64,000 bases of DNA, from NCBI RefSeq assembly GCF_001263355.1, contig NZ_LGYO01000006.1, positions 48,538 to 112,537 of the forward strand, written 5' to 3'. The position numbers were made by a program, and so were the translations under genes. Shown piece by piece: positions 42,064 to 50,294 of the stretch; within the stretch, counting starts at the first letter, position 1; each line of letters opens with the position of its first letter. This DNA is from Acetobacterium bakii. Lineage in GTDB: Bacteria; Bacillota; Clostridia; Eubacteriales; Eubacteriaceae. Under the pieces are notes generated by a model that worked only from the letters and a program-made list of their open reading frames with translations, was not told where the DNA came from and ran no database searches.

Positions 42064-42635
42064 TATATAAAATTTGCCGTGGAATTGTCTATTTAATTAA
42101 TTGCATATGGTTTAAATTTACTATTATTGGGAAAGAAAATATACCAAGGGAGGGAAGTGCGCTTATTTGTCCAAACCATGTGAGCATTTATGATCCCTGT
42201 GTGGTTGCTTCCATTACCCCAAGGGATATTCATTTTATGGCAAAGGCCGAGCTTTTTAAAAATCCATTGTTAGGGTGGCTGATGAGACAATGTCATGCTT
42301 TTCCAGTAAATCGGGGAAAAGTGGGAATCGATACTATTAAGACTTCTCTTAAGATTCTTAAGGAGAATCAGCTGCTTGGCATTTTTCCGGAAGGTCGACG
42401 CGTGAACCCTGGGGAGCGTATCCAGGCGGCCAGCGGGTTTGTGGTTTTCGCCATTAAAACTAAATCACCGATTATCCCGGTAGGGATTCGCGGCGAATAT
42501 AGATTCAGACATAAGGTTGAAATTATTGTTGGAGAACCCATATATCTCACTGAGTACTACGGGAAGAAACTATCCGATGAGGAAACCGTTACTCTGGGAG
42601 AAAAAATAATGGATATTGTCTACGGTTTAAAATAG
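42060..42635 (+). CDS. plsC: 1-acyl-sn-glycerol-3-phosphate acyltransferase
   Basis: A 191-residue membrane-associated acyltransferase making phosphatidic acid. Block I is NHVSIYDP (HX4D). Block III is FPEGRRVNPGE, and block IV is PIIPVGIRGEY. The N-terminal helix covers about residues 5-25. It overlaps cmk by 4 bases and lies 16 bases before ispH-rpsA. Confidence 0.92.
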   Translation: MIYKICRGIVYLINCIWFKFTIIGKENIPREGSALICPNHVSIYDPCVVASITPRDIHFMAKAELFKNPLLGWLMRQCHAFPVNRGKVGIDTIKTSLKILKENQLLGIFPEGRRVNPGERIQAASGFVVFAIKTKSPIIPVGIRGEYRFRHKVEIIVGEPIYLTEYYGKKLSDEETVTLGEKIMDIVYGLK

Positions 42636-42650
42636 GTTGCAGAGGTTAAA

Positions 42651-44972
42651 ATGGAAATTATAATAGCAGAAAAAGCGGGGTATTGTTTCGGCATTGAAAA
42701 TGCTATGAAGATGGTGACAGATACCCTTGAATCCTGTCAGGGCCACATTTACACACTGGGACCCATTAGTCATAATGCTCAGGTGACTGAGCTATTAAAG
42801 GATCAGGGGGTTGAAATCCTCGAAGATCAGGATGTGGCGGTTATTGAAAGTGGGTGTATTATTTTGCGTTCCCACGGTGTCGGTAAAAAAATTATCGAAG
42901 ACATAAAAAACAAAGCCATTCCTATCGTCAACGCAACCTGTCCCTTTGTTCGGGCGGTTCAAAAAAAGGTGGAAACTTATTTTGAAGCTGGATATCAGAT
43001 TGTAATTATTGGAAACAAGAATCATCCAGAGGTGATTGGAGCCAATGGTTGGTGCAATGATTCAGCTTTAATAATAAATGATATAAATGAGTTGGAAAAT
43101 ATTGGGATTTATGGTAGAATATGTATCGTGGCTCAGACCACGATCATTGAATCGAAGTTCAATGAAATTTGTGATGCAATTAAGTCACAGGTTAATGAAG
43201 TTGTTATATTTAATACTATTTGCAGTGCTACGGCTGAAAGACAAGCAGCAGCAGCGAAAACTGCAAAAGAAGTAGAATATATGATCGTAATTGGTGGATA
43301 TCACAGTTCGAATACTCAGAAGCTGGCCGATATCTGCAAATCCTATTGCGAAAACACTTGTCACATAGAAACCATTCGGGATTTAGATCTCACTGAGGTA
43401 ATGAAGTATCGAAAGATTGGCATTACTGCAGGGGCATCAACACCGGATTGGATCGTTAAGGAGGTATTGGAAGGTATGGAAGAGCAAAACAAAATTGCTG
43501 AAGAAAACGTGGTCGAAGAAATTACGACCGAAAAACAACCAATTGTTGAAGTAGAAGTGGTTGAACCGGCAGAAGTGGTTGAACCAGTAGAAAAGGCCGT
43601 TGTTGTCGAAGAAATTGATGAAGATGATGATGCGAATTTCGATTTTGCAAAATCAATTGAAGAATCACTGAAGACAATTCGTCGTGGAACCGAAATTGAG
43701 GGTGAAGTTATTCACATCGATGAGGATGAAGTTATCCTGAACATTGGTTACAAAGCAGACGGTATTATCAAGAAAAATGATTTTACATGGAAAAGCGACG
43801 AGGTGTTATCCGAGCTTGTTCAGTTAGGTGATAAGGTTTGGTGTATTGTTACTGATTTAAATGAAGGCTCAGGAAATGTTAAGCTTTCAAAAATCAAATA
43901 CGATAACCGACTGGTTCAAAAACAGTTAAGTGACGCCTTTGATAATAAAACAATCTTAGAAGGAACAATAAAAGATATTTCTGGAAATGGTTTAATTGTA
44001 GATATCGGATTTACTGATATTTATATGCCGGCTTCACAATATCACGTACGTTATGTCAAAGACTTGAATACTCTTATTGGAGAAAAAGTCAAGGGTATAA
44101 TCATTGATTATAATCCTAAAAGACGTCGTGCAATTCTTTCACAAAAAATCATTCTTGAAAAAGATATGAAAGATCGCAGAGAACAAGTTAAAGAAATGAA
44201 AGAAAAACGTTTTGCTGAATTAAACGTTGATGATGTCATTAAAGGGATCGTTAAGACCATTACTAATTTTGGTATTTTCGTAGATCTTGAAGGAATTGAT
44301 GGTTTTGTCCATCGCTCCGATTTAACTTGGGAAAAAATCAACGAACCAAAAGATATTGTTGAAAAAGGTCAGGAAATTGAAGCAAAGGTTATTGCTAAAA
44401 ATGAAGAAGACAAGAAAATCAAGCTAAGTGTTAAAGCATTATTAGATCGTCCATGGGATGATTTTGTTGCTAAAAACAAAGTTGATGATCTTGTTGAAGT
44501 CACAATTACCAATATCTTGGACTTTGGTGCTTTCGCTGAAGTAATTCCTGGTGTTGAAGGTTTGATTCATGTTTCTGAAATCAGCTATAACCGAGTTGAA
44601 TCGGTTGCTTCTGTATTAAAAACAGGGGATGTTTTAACCGTTAAAATTATCGGCATAAACGCTGAAAAAGAAAAAATCAGCCTCAGTAAAAAAGCAACGG
44701 AAGAAGCACCAGCTCGTCCAGCTCCTACCCAGAGAAGCAGCAGTTCAAGCAGCAGCTCAAGTAGCAGTTCAAGCAGTAGTTCAAGCAGCAGCTCAAGCAG
44801 AGATAGAAGCAGCAGCTATGGCGGCGGCGGTGGCGATCGAAATCGTAGACCACAAAGCCAGAACACGAGTAATCGTAATAAAACTGTATACGAAGAAACA
44901 GCCAATGTCACCCTGGGTGATTCATTTGGAGATATGTTCAGCGGACTTTTCGGAGACGATGACGAAAAATAA
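42651..44972 (+). CDS. ispH-rpsA: bifunctional IspH (HMB-PP reductase) - ribosomal protein S1 fusion
   Basis: A 773-residue fusion seen in Clostridia. Residues about 1-280 are 4-hydroxy-3-methylbut-2-enyl diphosphate reductase, the last step of the MEP isoprenoid pathway. The cluster ligands are C12 (GYCFGIENA), C97 (NATCPFVRAV) and C191 (TICSATAERQ), with H41 and H124 as substrate residues. An acidic Val/Glu-rich linker (about 285-335) leads to four S1 RNA-binding domains (about 345-690). The tail has a tract of 21 serines (696-716), then a Gly/Arg/Asp region and GDSFGDMFSGLFGDDDE. GAGG precedes the ATG. A terminator follows. Confidence 0.95.
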   Translation: MEIIIAEKAGYCFGIENAMKMVTDTLESCQGHIYTLGPISHNAQVTELLKDQGVEILEDQDVAVIESGCIILRSHGVGKKIIEDIKNKAIPIVNATCPFVRAVQKKVETYFEAGYQIVIIGNKNHPEVIGANGWCNDSALIINDINELENIGIYGRICIVAQTTIIESKFNEICDAIKSQVNEVVIFNTICSATAERQAAAAKTAKEVEYMIVIGGYHSSNTQKLADICKSYCENTCHIETIRDLDLTEVMKYRKIGITAGASTPDWIVKEVLEGMEEQNKIAEENVVEEITTEKQPIVEVEVVEPAEVVEPVEKAVVVEEIDEDDDANFDFAKSIEESLKTIRRGTEIEGEVIHIDEDEVILNIGYKADGIIKKNDFTWKSDEVLSELVQLGDKVWCIVTDLNEGSGNVKLSKIKYDNRLVQKQLSDAFDNKTILEGTIKDISGNGLIVDIGFTDIYMPASQYHVRYVKDLNTLIGEKVKGIIIDYNPKRRRAILSQKIILEKDMKDRREQVKEMKEKRFAELNVDDVIKGIVKTITNFGIFVDLEGIDGFVHRSDLTWEKINEPKDIVEKGQEIEAKVIAKNEEDKKIKLSVKALLDRPWDDFVAKNKVDDLVEVTITNILDFGAFAEVIPGVEGLIHVSEISYNRVESVASVLKTGDVLTVKIIGINAEKEKISLSKKATEEAPARPAPTQRSSSSSSSSSSSSSSSSSSSSSRDRSSSYGGGGGDRNRRPQSQNTSNRNKTVYEETANVTLGDSFGDMFSGLFGDDDEK
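44736..44798 (+). repeat. poly-serine coding microsatellite in ispH-rpsA
   Basis: Twenty-one consecutive Ser codons made from a repeated AGC AGC/AGT TCA unit of 12 bases, such as AGCAGCTCAAGC. The imperfect repeat could change length by slippage in multiples of 12 without breaking the frame. Confidence 0.85.
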
Positions 44973-44991
44973 AATCTTTTATAAAAGATTG

Positions 44992-45040
44992 AAAGGCCTG
45001 TGCTTTGGAATTAAGTTTCCAAAGCCAGGTCTTTTTTTTT
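44992..45040 (+). terminator. terminator of the cmk-plsC-ispH-rpsA run
   Basis: A long stem centred on GCTTTGGAA/TTCCAAAGC, extended by GGCCTG/CAGGTC with mismatches, and a 5-6 base loop, followed by nine T residues. Confidence 0.88.
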
Positions 45041-45059
45041 ATAAATTTTTAAAATATAC

Positions 45060-45087
45060 TTGATAAATAATAATAAAGTGCTATAAT
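45060..45087 (+). promoter_or_regulatory. promoter of the isc operon
   Basis: TTGATA (45060-45065) and TATAAT (45082-45087) with a 16-base spacer, about 55 bases before the iscR start. Confidence 0.7.
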
Positions 45088-45094
45088 ACATACT

Positions 45095-45119
45095 ATAACC
45101 CAGCGGAATACTGGGAAAT
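45095..45119 (+). promoter_or_regulatory. candidate IscR operator
   Basis: A 25-base site with inverted CCCAG (45099-45103) and CTGGG (45111-45115) separated by 7 bases and flanked by ATA and AAAT. This has the same overall layout as type 1 IscR sites. It lies just downstream of the promoter, where it could mediate autorepression. Confidence 0.5.
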
Positions 45120-45140
45120 ACATATAGGGAGGTTTAATCA

Positions 45141-45563
45141 TTGAGACTTTCCACAAAAGGAAGATATGGTGTCCTTGCAATGGTAGAGTTGGCACTCCAT
45201 TACGGACAGGGACCGATTTCGATTAAAGAGATTTCTGAAAAACATAATTTTTCAGATTCTTATATGGAACAACTTTTTTCAGCCCTTAAAAATGCCGGGT
45301 TGGTAAGGAGCCAGAGAGGTGCTCATGGTGGATATTTATTATCCAGAGATCCTTCCGACATAAACGTCGGTGATATTATCAGAGCACTGGAAGGACCCAT
45401 CGAAGTTGCTGAATGTGCAAATAAAAATGAAAATTATGAATGTATTAAATCTCTGGATTGCCTCACAAGAGGTCTTTGGGAAGATATTAGAGACAGCATT
45501 AACAATGTGATCGATCATCGATCATTACGGGATTTAATGGAAAACAAGTCCCTGGAAAGGTAA
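45141..45563 (+). CDS. iscR: Rrf2 family Fe-S regulator (IscR-like)
   Basis: A 140-residue winged-helix regulator. The N-terminus is RLSTKGRYGVLAMVELALHY, the wing region is LVRSQRGAHGGYLLSRDP, and three Cys in CANKNENYECIKSLDC are spaced as in [2Fe-2S] IscR. Family members sense Fe-S status and repress the isc genes. The start is TTG at 45141 with GGGAGG upstream. It is the first gene of iscR-iscS-iscU; iscA and hscAB are absent, as usual in Firmicutes. Confidence 0.92.
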   Translation: MRLSTKGRYGVLAMVELALHYGQGPISIKEISEKHNFSDSYMEQLFSALKNAGLVRSQRGAHGGYLLSRDPSDINVGDIIRALEGPIEVAECANKNENYECIKSLDCLTRGLWEDIRDSINNVIDHRSLRDLMENKSLER

Positions 45564-45566
45564 AAA

Positions 45567-46775
45567 ATGAAAAGAATATACTTAGATCACGCAGCAACAA
45601 CACCCGTTGATCCATCGGTTGTGGAAGTGATGCTTCCATTTTTCACTGAAGGTTATGGAAATCCATCTTCAATATATGCCGAAGGACGCGCAGCAAAAAA
45701 GGCCATTGAAGCAGCACGGTTGCAGATTGCCACCGCCATTAATGCAAGTTCCAGTGAAATTTATTTTACCGGAAGTGGATCAGAATCAGATAACTGGGCA
45801 ATTAAAGGTATCGCCATGAAAAATCAGGCCAAAGGCAAGCATATTATCACCACTACCATTGAACATCATGCTGTGTTGCATACTTGTGAATATTTAGAAA
45901 AACAGGGTTTTGAAGTGACCTACCTGCCGGTGGATGAATATGGGCTCATATCATTGGAAGACCTTAAAAAGGCAATCCGCAAGGATACCATTTTGGTAAC
46001 GATTATGTTTGCAAATAACGAAATCGGTACCGTTGAACCCATCAAAGCCATCGGCGAAATTGTTAAAGAAAAAGGAATTATTTTCCATACCGATGCGGTT
46101 CAGGCTCTGGGTAATTTACCGGTTGACGTAAAGGATTTAAATGTTGATCTACTGTCCCTTTCAGCACATAAAATTTATGGGCCAAAGGGTATTGGGGTTC
46201 TTTATATCAGAAAAGGCGTGCCCATTGATAACCTTATTCATGGTGGCGCTCAGGAGCGTCGGAAACGTGCCGGAACCGAAAATACAGCTGAAATTGTTGC
46301 CTTTGGGAAAGCAGCTGAACTTGCTGTTCAGCATCTTGAAGATAATATGATTCATATGAAAACTTTGCGAGATGTCCTAATTAAAGGGATTATGGAAAAA
46401 ATTCCGCAAGTCAGATTAAACGGACACCCTGAACAACGACTTCCAGGAAATGCTAATTTCTGTTTTGACTATATTGAAGGGGAATCCATTTTGCTGAGCC
46501 TTGATATTATTGGTATCGCAGGATCCAGCGGGTCCGCCTGCACATCGGGATCTCTGGATCCATCACATGTGCTACTGGCGATTGGATTGCCAGCTGGAGT
46601 TGCTCATGGTTCCCTGCGATTATCCATTGGGAAAAACACAACCATGGAAGATATACATTATGTCGTGGATAATCTCGTTGTAATTATTGAGCGATTAAGA
46701 AAAATGTCGCCGATTGATGCAAATTGTCCCATCGATGATGCCGTGTTTGCAAAAGCATCGCATCACCAACATTAA
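45567..46775 (+). CDS. iscS: cysteine desulfurase IscS/NifS
   Basis: A 402-residue PLP enzyme that takes sulfur from cysteine for Fe-S clusters and thio-modifications. IYLDHAATTPVDPSVVE at the start, FHTDAVQALG, the PLP Lys in LSAHKIYGPKGIG, and the active Cys loop in GSACTSGSLDPSHVL. It starts 3 bases after the iscR stop, and iscU follows, so sulfur donor and scaffold are cotranscribed. Confidence 0.96.
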   Translation: MKRIYLDHAATTPVDPSVVEVMLPFFTEGYGNPSSIYAEGRAAKKAIEAARLQIATAINASSSEIYFTGSGSESDNWAIKGIAMKNQAKGKHIITTTIEHHAVLHTCEYLEKQGFEVTYLPVDEYGLISLEDLKKAIRKDTILVTIMFANNEIGTVEPIKAIGEIVKEKGIIFHTDAVQALGNLPVDVKDLNVDLLSLSAHKIYGPKGIGVLYIRKGVPIDNLIHGGAQERRKRAGTENTAEIVAFGKAAELAVQHLEDNMIHMKTLRDVLIKGIMEKIPQVRLNGHPEQRLPGNANFCFDYIEGESILLSLDIIGIAGSSGSACTSGSLDPSHVLLAIGLPAGVAHGSLRLSIGKNTTMEDIHYVVDNLVVIIERLRKMSPIDANCPIDDAVFAKASHHQH

Positions 46776-46795
46776 AAATTAGAAGGAGAATTAAA

Positions 46796-47170
46796 ATGGA
46801 ATATACAGATGTAGTAATGGAGAATTTTACCTGTCCTAAACATGTGGGTGAACTTGAAGATGCAAATGGTGTTGGTCAAGTAGGAAGTCCCGCATGTGGG
46901 GACATTATGAAAATATTCTTGAGAATTGGTGATGATGACATTATTCAGGATGCTTCGTTTAAAACCTTTGGTTGTGGTGCCGCAGTTGCCAGCAGCAGTA
47001 TGGCAACGGATATGATTATTGGTAAAAGCATTGAAGAAGCAGCTAAGTTTAAAAACTCTGATGTTGTTGATGCTTTGGGTGGCCTTCCTGCTGAAAAAAT
47101 ACATTGTTCAGTATTGGCAGCAGAAGCCATACAGGCAGCCATTGAAGACTACAAAAGCAAAAAAGCATAA
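46796..47170 (+). CDS. iscU: Fe-S cluster assembly scaffold IscU/NifU-N
   Basis: A 124-residue scaffold with the three cluster-binding Cys in GSPACGDIMK, FGCGAAVASSSM and KIHCSVLAAEA, and the Asp after the first Cys. The N-terminal ENFTCPKHVGEL matches the NifU-like clostridial form. It accepts sulfur from IscS and builds [2Fe-2S] or [4Fe-4S] clusters for transfer. AGAAGGAG precedes the ATG. Confidence 0.95.
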   Translation: MEYTDVVMENFTCPKHVGELEDANGVGQVGSPACGDIMKIFLRIGDDDIIQDASFKTFGCGAAVASSSMATDMIIGKSIEEAAKFKNSDVVDALGGLPAEKIHCSVLAAEAIQAAIEDYKSKKA

Positions 47171-47181
47171 TTCATAATAAA

Positions 47182-47227
47182 CAAGGTGTAGCTTCTGAAA
47201 GACTTAGAAGCTATGCCTTTATTTTTG
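47182..47227 (+). terminator. terminator of the isc operon
   Basis: Stem AAGGTGTAGCTTCT with AGAAGCTATGCCTT (two imperfect pairs) and a 9-base loop, then TTATTTTT. Confidence 0.75.
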
Positions 47228-47246
47228 GGGTATAAAGGAGAAACTG

Positions 47247-47885
47247 ATGAGAAAAGAAGAACTCTATCAGGTGTCGACCCTGGCAACCTTCCAGAACAGA
47301 GGCTATGACGGACAGCTTTCGATCCGGCGTATGCTTGAGTTTGGAAACACTGGGTTTGGTACCTTTCATGGTCTCAATGGTGAGATGATTGTTGTTGGTG
47401 GTGTGGTTTATCGGGCTTTGGGAGATTGCACCCTGGAGGCTGTGAAAGATTCGGAAACAACTCCTTTTGCAACTCTGGGATTTCTGGGAAAGAAAGCACC
47501 CGTTGTGTTGGATGTTTATGGGAATTTGACAGCGCTTAAAGAAAGCCTTGACGACGTCATCGGAGATCAACAGAAGCTGATCCTAAGTCAAATTTCCGGG
47601 GTGTTTGAAAAAATTGCCATACACAGTGTTTGGCCCCAGACAAAACCATACGATGAGTTAAAAAAAATCGTTGATGACCAGGATATCTATATTTACGAAA
47701 ATATTGAAGGAACCCTGGTGGGTGTTCACTGTCCTCAATCCGCGGAAGGGTTTAATGTGCTAGGATGGCACTTTCATTTTATATCAGAGGATCGACAGAT
47801 TGGGGGCCATGTAAATGGTCTTTTTGCGCATAAAATAGAGTTTATTTATGACGAAAAAGAAGTTCTGACCATTATTGAAGCCTAA
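47247..47885 (+). CDS. budA: alpha-acetolactate decarboxylase
   Basis: A 212-residue cytosolic enzyme that decarboxylates acetolactate to acetoin. LYQVSTLATFQNRGYDGQLS at the start, FGNTGFGTFHGLNGEMIVV, then VGVHCPQSAEGFNVLGWHFH and SEDRQIGGH, which hold the three metal-binding His (HxH and a later H). It lacks a signal peptide and is a little shorter than many homologues. No acetolactate synthase or butanediol dehydrogenase is adjacent, so it may act to remove excess acetolactate. AAAGGAG precedes the ATG. Repeat E and a terminator follow. Confidence 0.92.
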   Translation: MRKEELYQVSTLATFQNRGYDGQLSIRRMLEFGNTGFGTFHGLNGEMIVVGGVVYRALGDCTLEAVKDSETTPFATLGFLGKKAPVVLDVYGNLTALKESLDDVIGDQQKLILSQISGVFEKIAIHSVWPQTKPYDELKKIVDDQDIYIYENIEGTLVGVHCPQSAEGFNVLGWHFHFISEDRQIGGHVNGLFAHKIEFIYDEKEVLTIIEA

Positions 47886-47948
47886 TATGCTTAAAAAACA
47901 GAGGAAATAAAAGGTCTTTGTCTTTCAGCTGAGGTTATCGAGAAACCC

Positions 47949-48049
47949 GTCCCGGAGACAATGGTAAATCGTTGTCTGCTGCATGATCGTACAGGCTAGC
48001 GCTTGTTCGCCATGATGCAGACAACTGATGTTACGATTGTCCCCAGGAC
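47949..48049 (-). repeat. dispersed palindromic repeat, copy E
   Basis: A 101-bp near-palindrome in the same orientation as B. Inner stem GTTGTCTGC/GCAGACAAC shows a compensated change against the GTCGGC/GCCGAC of copy B. Apex GCATGATCGTACAGGC / TGTTCGCCATGATGC. Flanks AAACCCG (left) and TTACT (right) match the ends of A and D inverted. It lies 64 bases past the budA stop. Confidence 0.9.
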
Positions 48050-48071
48050 TTACTTTAGCTGCAGCCTCAGA

Positions 48072-48100
48072 CGAAAGGTCATTGCCTTTCGTTTTTTTTT
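48072..48100 (+). terminator. terminator after budA and repeat E
   Basis: CGAAAGG/CCTTTCG stem with a 6-base loop, followed by nine T residues. A similar AAAGGTC..CTTT half-hairpin occurs before repeat E. Confidence 0.82.
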
Positions 48101-48117
48101 AGTGTAAGATATAGGAA

Positions 48118-48681
48118 ATGTCAGAAAAGAAGAGAAGAGATAAGGGGGAAGGCATGAAGGCAAATATTTTACTGAATGTAGAAGTAATCTCAAAGAATAA
48201 CGGAAGGCGTCATGGTCTGGTTAAGAGTCTTGTTGTCGTTGATAACGTGGTGAAATATTTGGTGATTAATCCTGGCGGGCTGTTTGCAAAATCTCAATTC
48301 TTTGAACCAAAAAGTATTGTTGACGTGAATTATAAACGGTTGATCATAGAGGATGAAAGAGAAATCATTCGAATAAAGGCAAAAGAGGTCAAAAAATACC
48401 TTGCCGAATCTTTTTCTTTAATGGATTATCCCGTGGAGGATATCAATGGCAATCGTTTTGGGCGCATTGTAAATGCCATCATTGACAGTGATACCTTTAA
48501 AATCTTAAGCTATGAAATATCAAGAAGTTTTTTTGATGACATTGACAATGGCTTTGGAGTGGCTGAGGCTTCAGAACTTATTTATAAAAATAAGATACTG
48601 ACCTATCAAAAGGGAATGTTTGACCCGGATTTTAAAGCCCAGGGCGCTGGCATTGCCAATAAATTGTTGGGGGTGAGATAG
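48118..48681 (+). CDS. PRC-barrel domain protein
   Basis: A 187-residue soluble protein with two PRC-barrel-like domains: about 14-75 (LLNVEVISKNNGRRHGLVKS) and about 100-155 (LMDYPVEDINGNRFGRIVNA). PRC-barrels act in RNA processing or as adaptor domains, but no specific role is known for this form. The start is uncertain: an ATG at 48118 opens the frame, and an internal ATG at 48154 follows AAGGGGGAAGG, a better ribosome site. It is adjacent to the AI-2E transporter gene, the next start being the base after its stop. Confidence 0.8.
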   Translation: MSEKKRRDKGEGMKANILLNVEVISKNNGRRHGLVKSLVVVDNVVKYLVINPGGLFAKSQFFEPKSIVDVNYKRLIIEDEREIIRIKAKEVKKYLAESFSLMDYPVEDINGNRFGRIVNAIIDSDTFKILSYEISRSFFDDIDNGFGVAEASELIYKNKILTYQKGMFDPDFKAQGAGIANKLLGVR

Positions 48682-49743
48682 ATGCAGGTATCACCGGATA
48701 AAAAGCGGTTATTAATAATCAACATTATTGTAGTATTGGTTATCGGCATTTTAATCTTTATGATTTGGCCAACATTTAAAGGCATGATTAGTCCATTTTT
48801 TATAGCTGTTATTCTGGCTTATCTGTTAAATCCTCTGGTAGGGAGTTTCGAACGCCGGGGATTTAATAGAGGACTATCAGTACTTATTGTCTTTGTGGTT
48901 GTATTGGTGTTGGTGATTAGTGCTTTTATGAGCTTTATTCCCAGTCTCATTGCCAGCATTTCAGGGATGATCAGCAGTATTCCCAATTTCATTAGTCAAT
49001 TACAGCAGTACAGTACAGAAATTACGAATTATGTGACACACATCAGCAATTCGCAAATTTCAAACTACTTTAACATTGAAGAAATTCTTGGGAATGTTCT
49101 CAAAGGATTTGGAACGGCTCTTCAAGGGATCAGCAATGCCATTCTCCAAAACAGTGGACAGCTGATGAATTTGATCATTATTCCCCTGGTCACTATTTTT
49201 ATACTGTTGGACAAGGAATTTTTTATTAATGGAATTATGTATCTGGTGCCTTTGAAATACAGAAATGATATGTTGAAAATGTGCTGTGATATTGATCTTG
49301 TCATTGGCGGCTTCATTAAGGGCCAAGGTCTGACCTCTCTGATTGCCGGTATTGCGACAGGCATCGGCGCCTTCGCGCTAGGAATTCCCTATGCCAGTAT
49401 CATTGGTGTGGTTGCTGGTATCACGACGATGATCCCATACTTTGGACCGGTTGTCGGAACCATTGTCATTGCCTTTATTGTCTTATTTACCAAGCCCATG
49501 ATGTTAATTCCAATGCTTATTGTTATTGCCGTGGTTCAAGTGGTATGCGGTAATTTCCTGGCACCAAAGCTCATGTCTGGAAATGTCGGTCTGCATCCGG
49601 TTTTTATTATTTTTTCTATTTTCTTTTTTGGGGCCATGTTTGGTGGAGTGGGAATGATTATGGCGGTTCCGCTTTTAGGAACTATTAAAGTAATCGGCGG
49701 AAATATTATCGCCGGTTTTGCTTCAAATGAATTAAGTGAATAA
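48682..49743 (+). CDS. AI-2E family transporter (PerM/YueF-like)
   Basis: A 353-residue membrane protein with about eight helices. It contains IAVILAYLLNPLVGSFERRG, a hydrophilic central segment (about 100-150), then GQGLTSLIAGIATGIGAFAL and MIPYFGPVVGTI, the family signature. Members include TqsA-like exporters and Na+/H+ antiporter-like proteins; the substrate here is unknown. It immediately follows the PRC-barrel gene. Confidence 0.9.
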   Translation: MQVSPDKKRLLIINIIVVLVIGILIFMIWPTFKGMISPFFIAVILAYLLNPLVGSFERRGFNRGLSVLIVFVVVLVLVISAFMSFIPSLIASISGMISSIPNFISQLQQYSTEITNYVTHISNSQISNYFNIEEILGNVLKGFGTALQGISNAILQNSGQLMNLIIIPLVTIFILLDKEFFINGIMYLVPLKYRNDMLKMCCDIDLVIGGFIKGQGLTSLIAGIATGIGAFALGIPYASIIGVVAGITTMIPYFGPVVGTIVIAFIVLFTKPMMLIPMLIVIAVVQVVCGNFLAPKLMSGNVGLHPVFIIFSIFFFGAMFGGVGMIMAVPLLGTIKVIGGNIIAGFASNELSE

Positions 49744-49751
49744 AAAAAGGA

Positions 49752-49780
49752 TTGACATTTATATTTGGAATCAATATAAT
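49752..49780 (+). promoter_or_regulatory. consensus promoter of the alaS T-box leader
   Basis: TTGACA (49752-49757), a 17-base spacer and TATAAT (49775-49780): a perfect sigma-A promoter, placed just upstream of the T-box. Confidence 0.9.
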
Positions 49781-49814
49781 CAACACTGTAGTTTAATATC
49801 AAAATGCATGGAAA

Positions 49815-50050
49815 ACGAAGATTCTAAACGGAATTATTCCAGAGAGAAGGACAGCGGTGAGAGTCCTTTATAATGAATTTAGGGTTGCCACGTTTGAGCA
49901 GCTGTCAAGAAAGCTTGAATTGACTTCAAGATAGTATCGGCAGCCGGGAAACCGTTAACTAATAAAGTGAGTGATGGCCCAGCCAACACTAATTTGGGTG
50001 GTACCGCGGATTATAACCGTCCCTTGCATTGATTGCAGGGGACTTTTTTT
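49815..50050 (+). promoter_or_regulatory. T-box riboswitch (alanine) controlling alaS
   Basis: A tRNA-sensing transcription attenuator. Visible parts are AGAGA and the GGTGAGAGTCC segment of stem I (about 49841-49866), the specifier GCC (Ala) at 49887-49889 followed by ACGTTTGAGC, the T-box sequence GGGTGGTACCGCGG at 49996-50009 inside the antiterminator, and the terminator GTCCCTTGCA/TGCAGGGGAC plus TTTTTTT at 50019-50050. Uncharged tRNA-Ala should stabilise the antiterminator and allow alaS transcription. Stem I boundaries are approximate. Confidence 0.93.
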
Positions 50051-50146
50051 GCATTATTCAAAAGTCTGAATACGATTGAAAATTTATATCAAGAGCTAAA
50101 TTAGATAGTTGCAAAATGAATAATACAAAACGTAAATTGCTTTGAT

Positions 50147-50237
50147 GTCTGTTTAGATGAACAATTTTGTAACGTATAGGCGAACAGTCGTTAGACTGTA
50201 CACCGTATAGTGGAAAAATTGTTTCATGTAAACAGGC
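50147..50237 (+). repeat. long palindrome H between the T-box and alaS
   Basis: An imperfect 91-bp inverted repeat (arms begin GTCTGTTTAGATGAA and end TTTCATGTAAACAGGC) with the apex GCGAACAGTC..GACTGTAC. The apex resembles that of the A-F repeat family while the outer arms are unrelated. Further out, TAGTTGC (50106) and GCAACTA (50259) pair. It is part of the alaS 5' leader. Confidence 0.75.
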
Positions 50238-50294
50238 AGCGAAGCTCACAACACTTTAGCAACTACCGATCAGCTTAATTAAGAAGGAGAAAAT

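Noticed and set aside
44736..44798. Poly-serine run considered as a frameshift or assembly error
   Set aside because: The frame stays open through it into a sensible Gly/Arg and acidic tail, so it is a genuine low-complexity segment.
49815..50050. Structured region before alaS considered as a tRNA gene
   Set aside because: It has the T-box sequence GGGTGGTACCGCGG, an Ala specifier and a terminator, not a tRNA cloverleaf.
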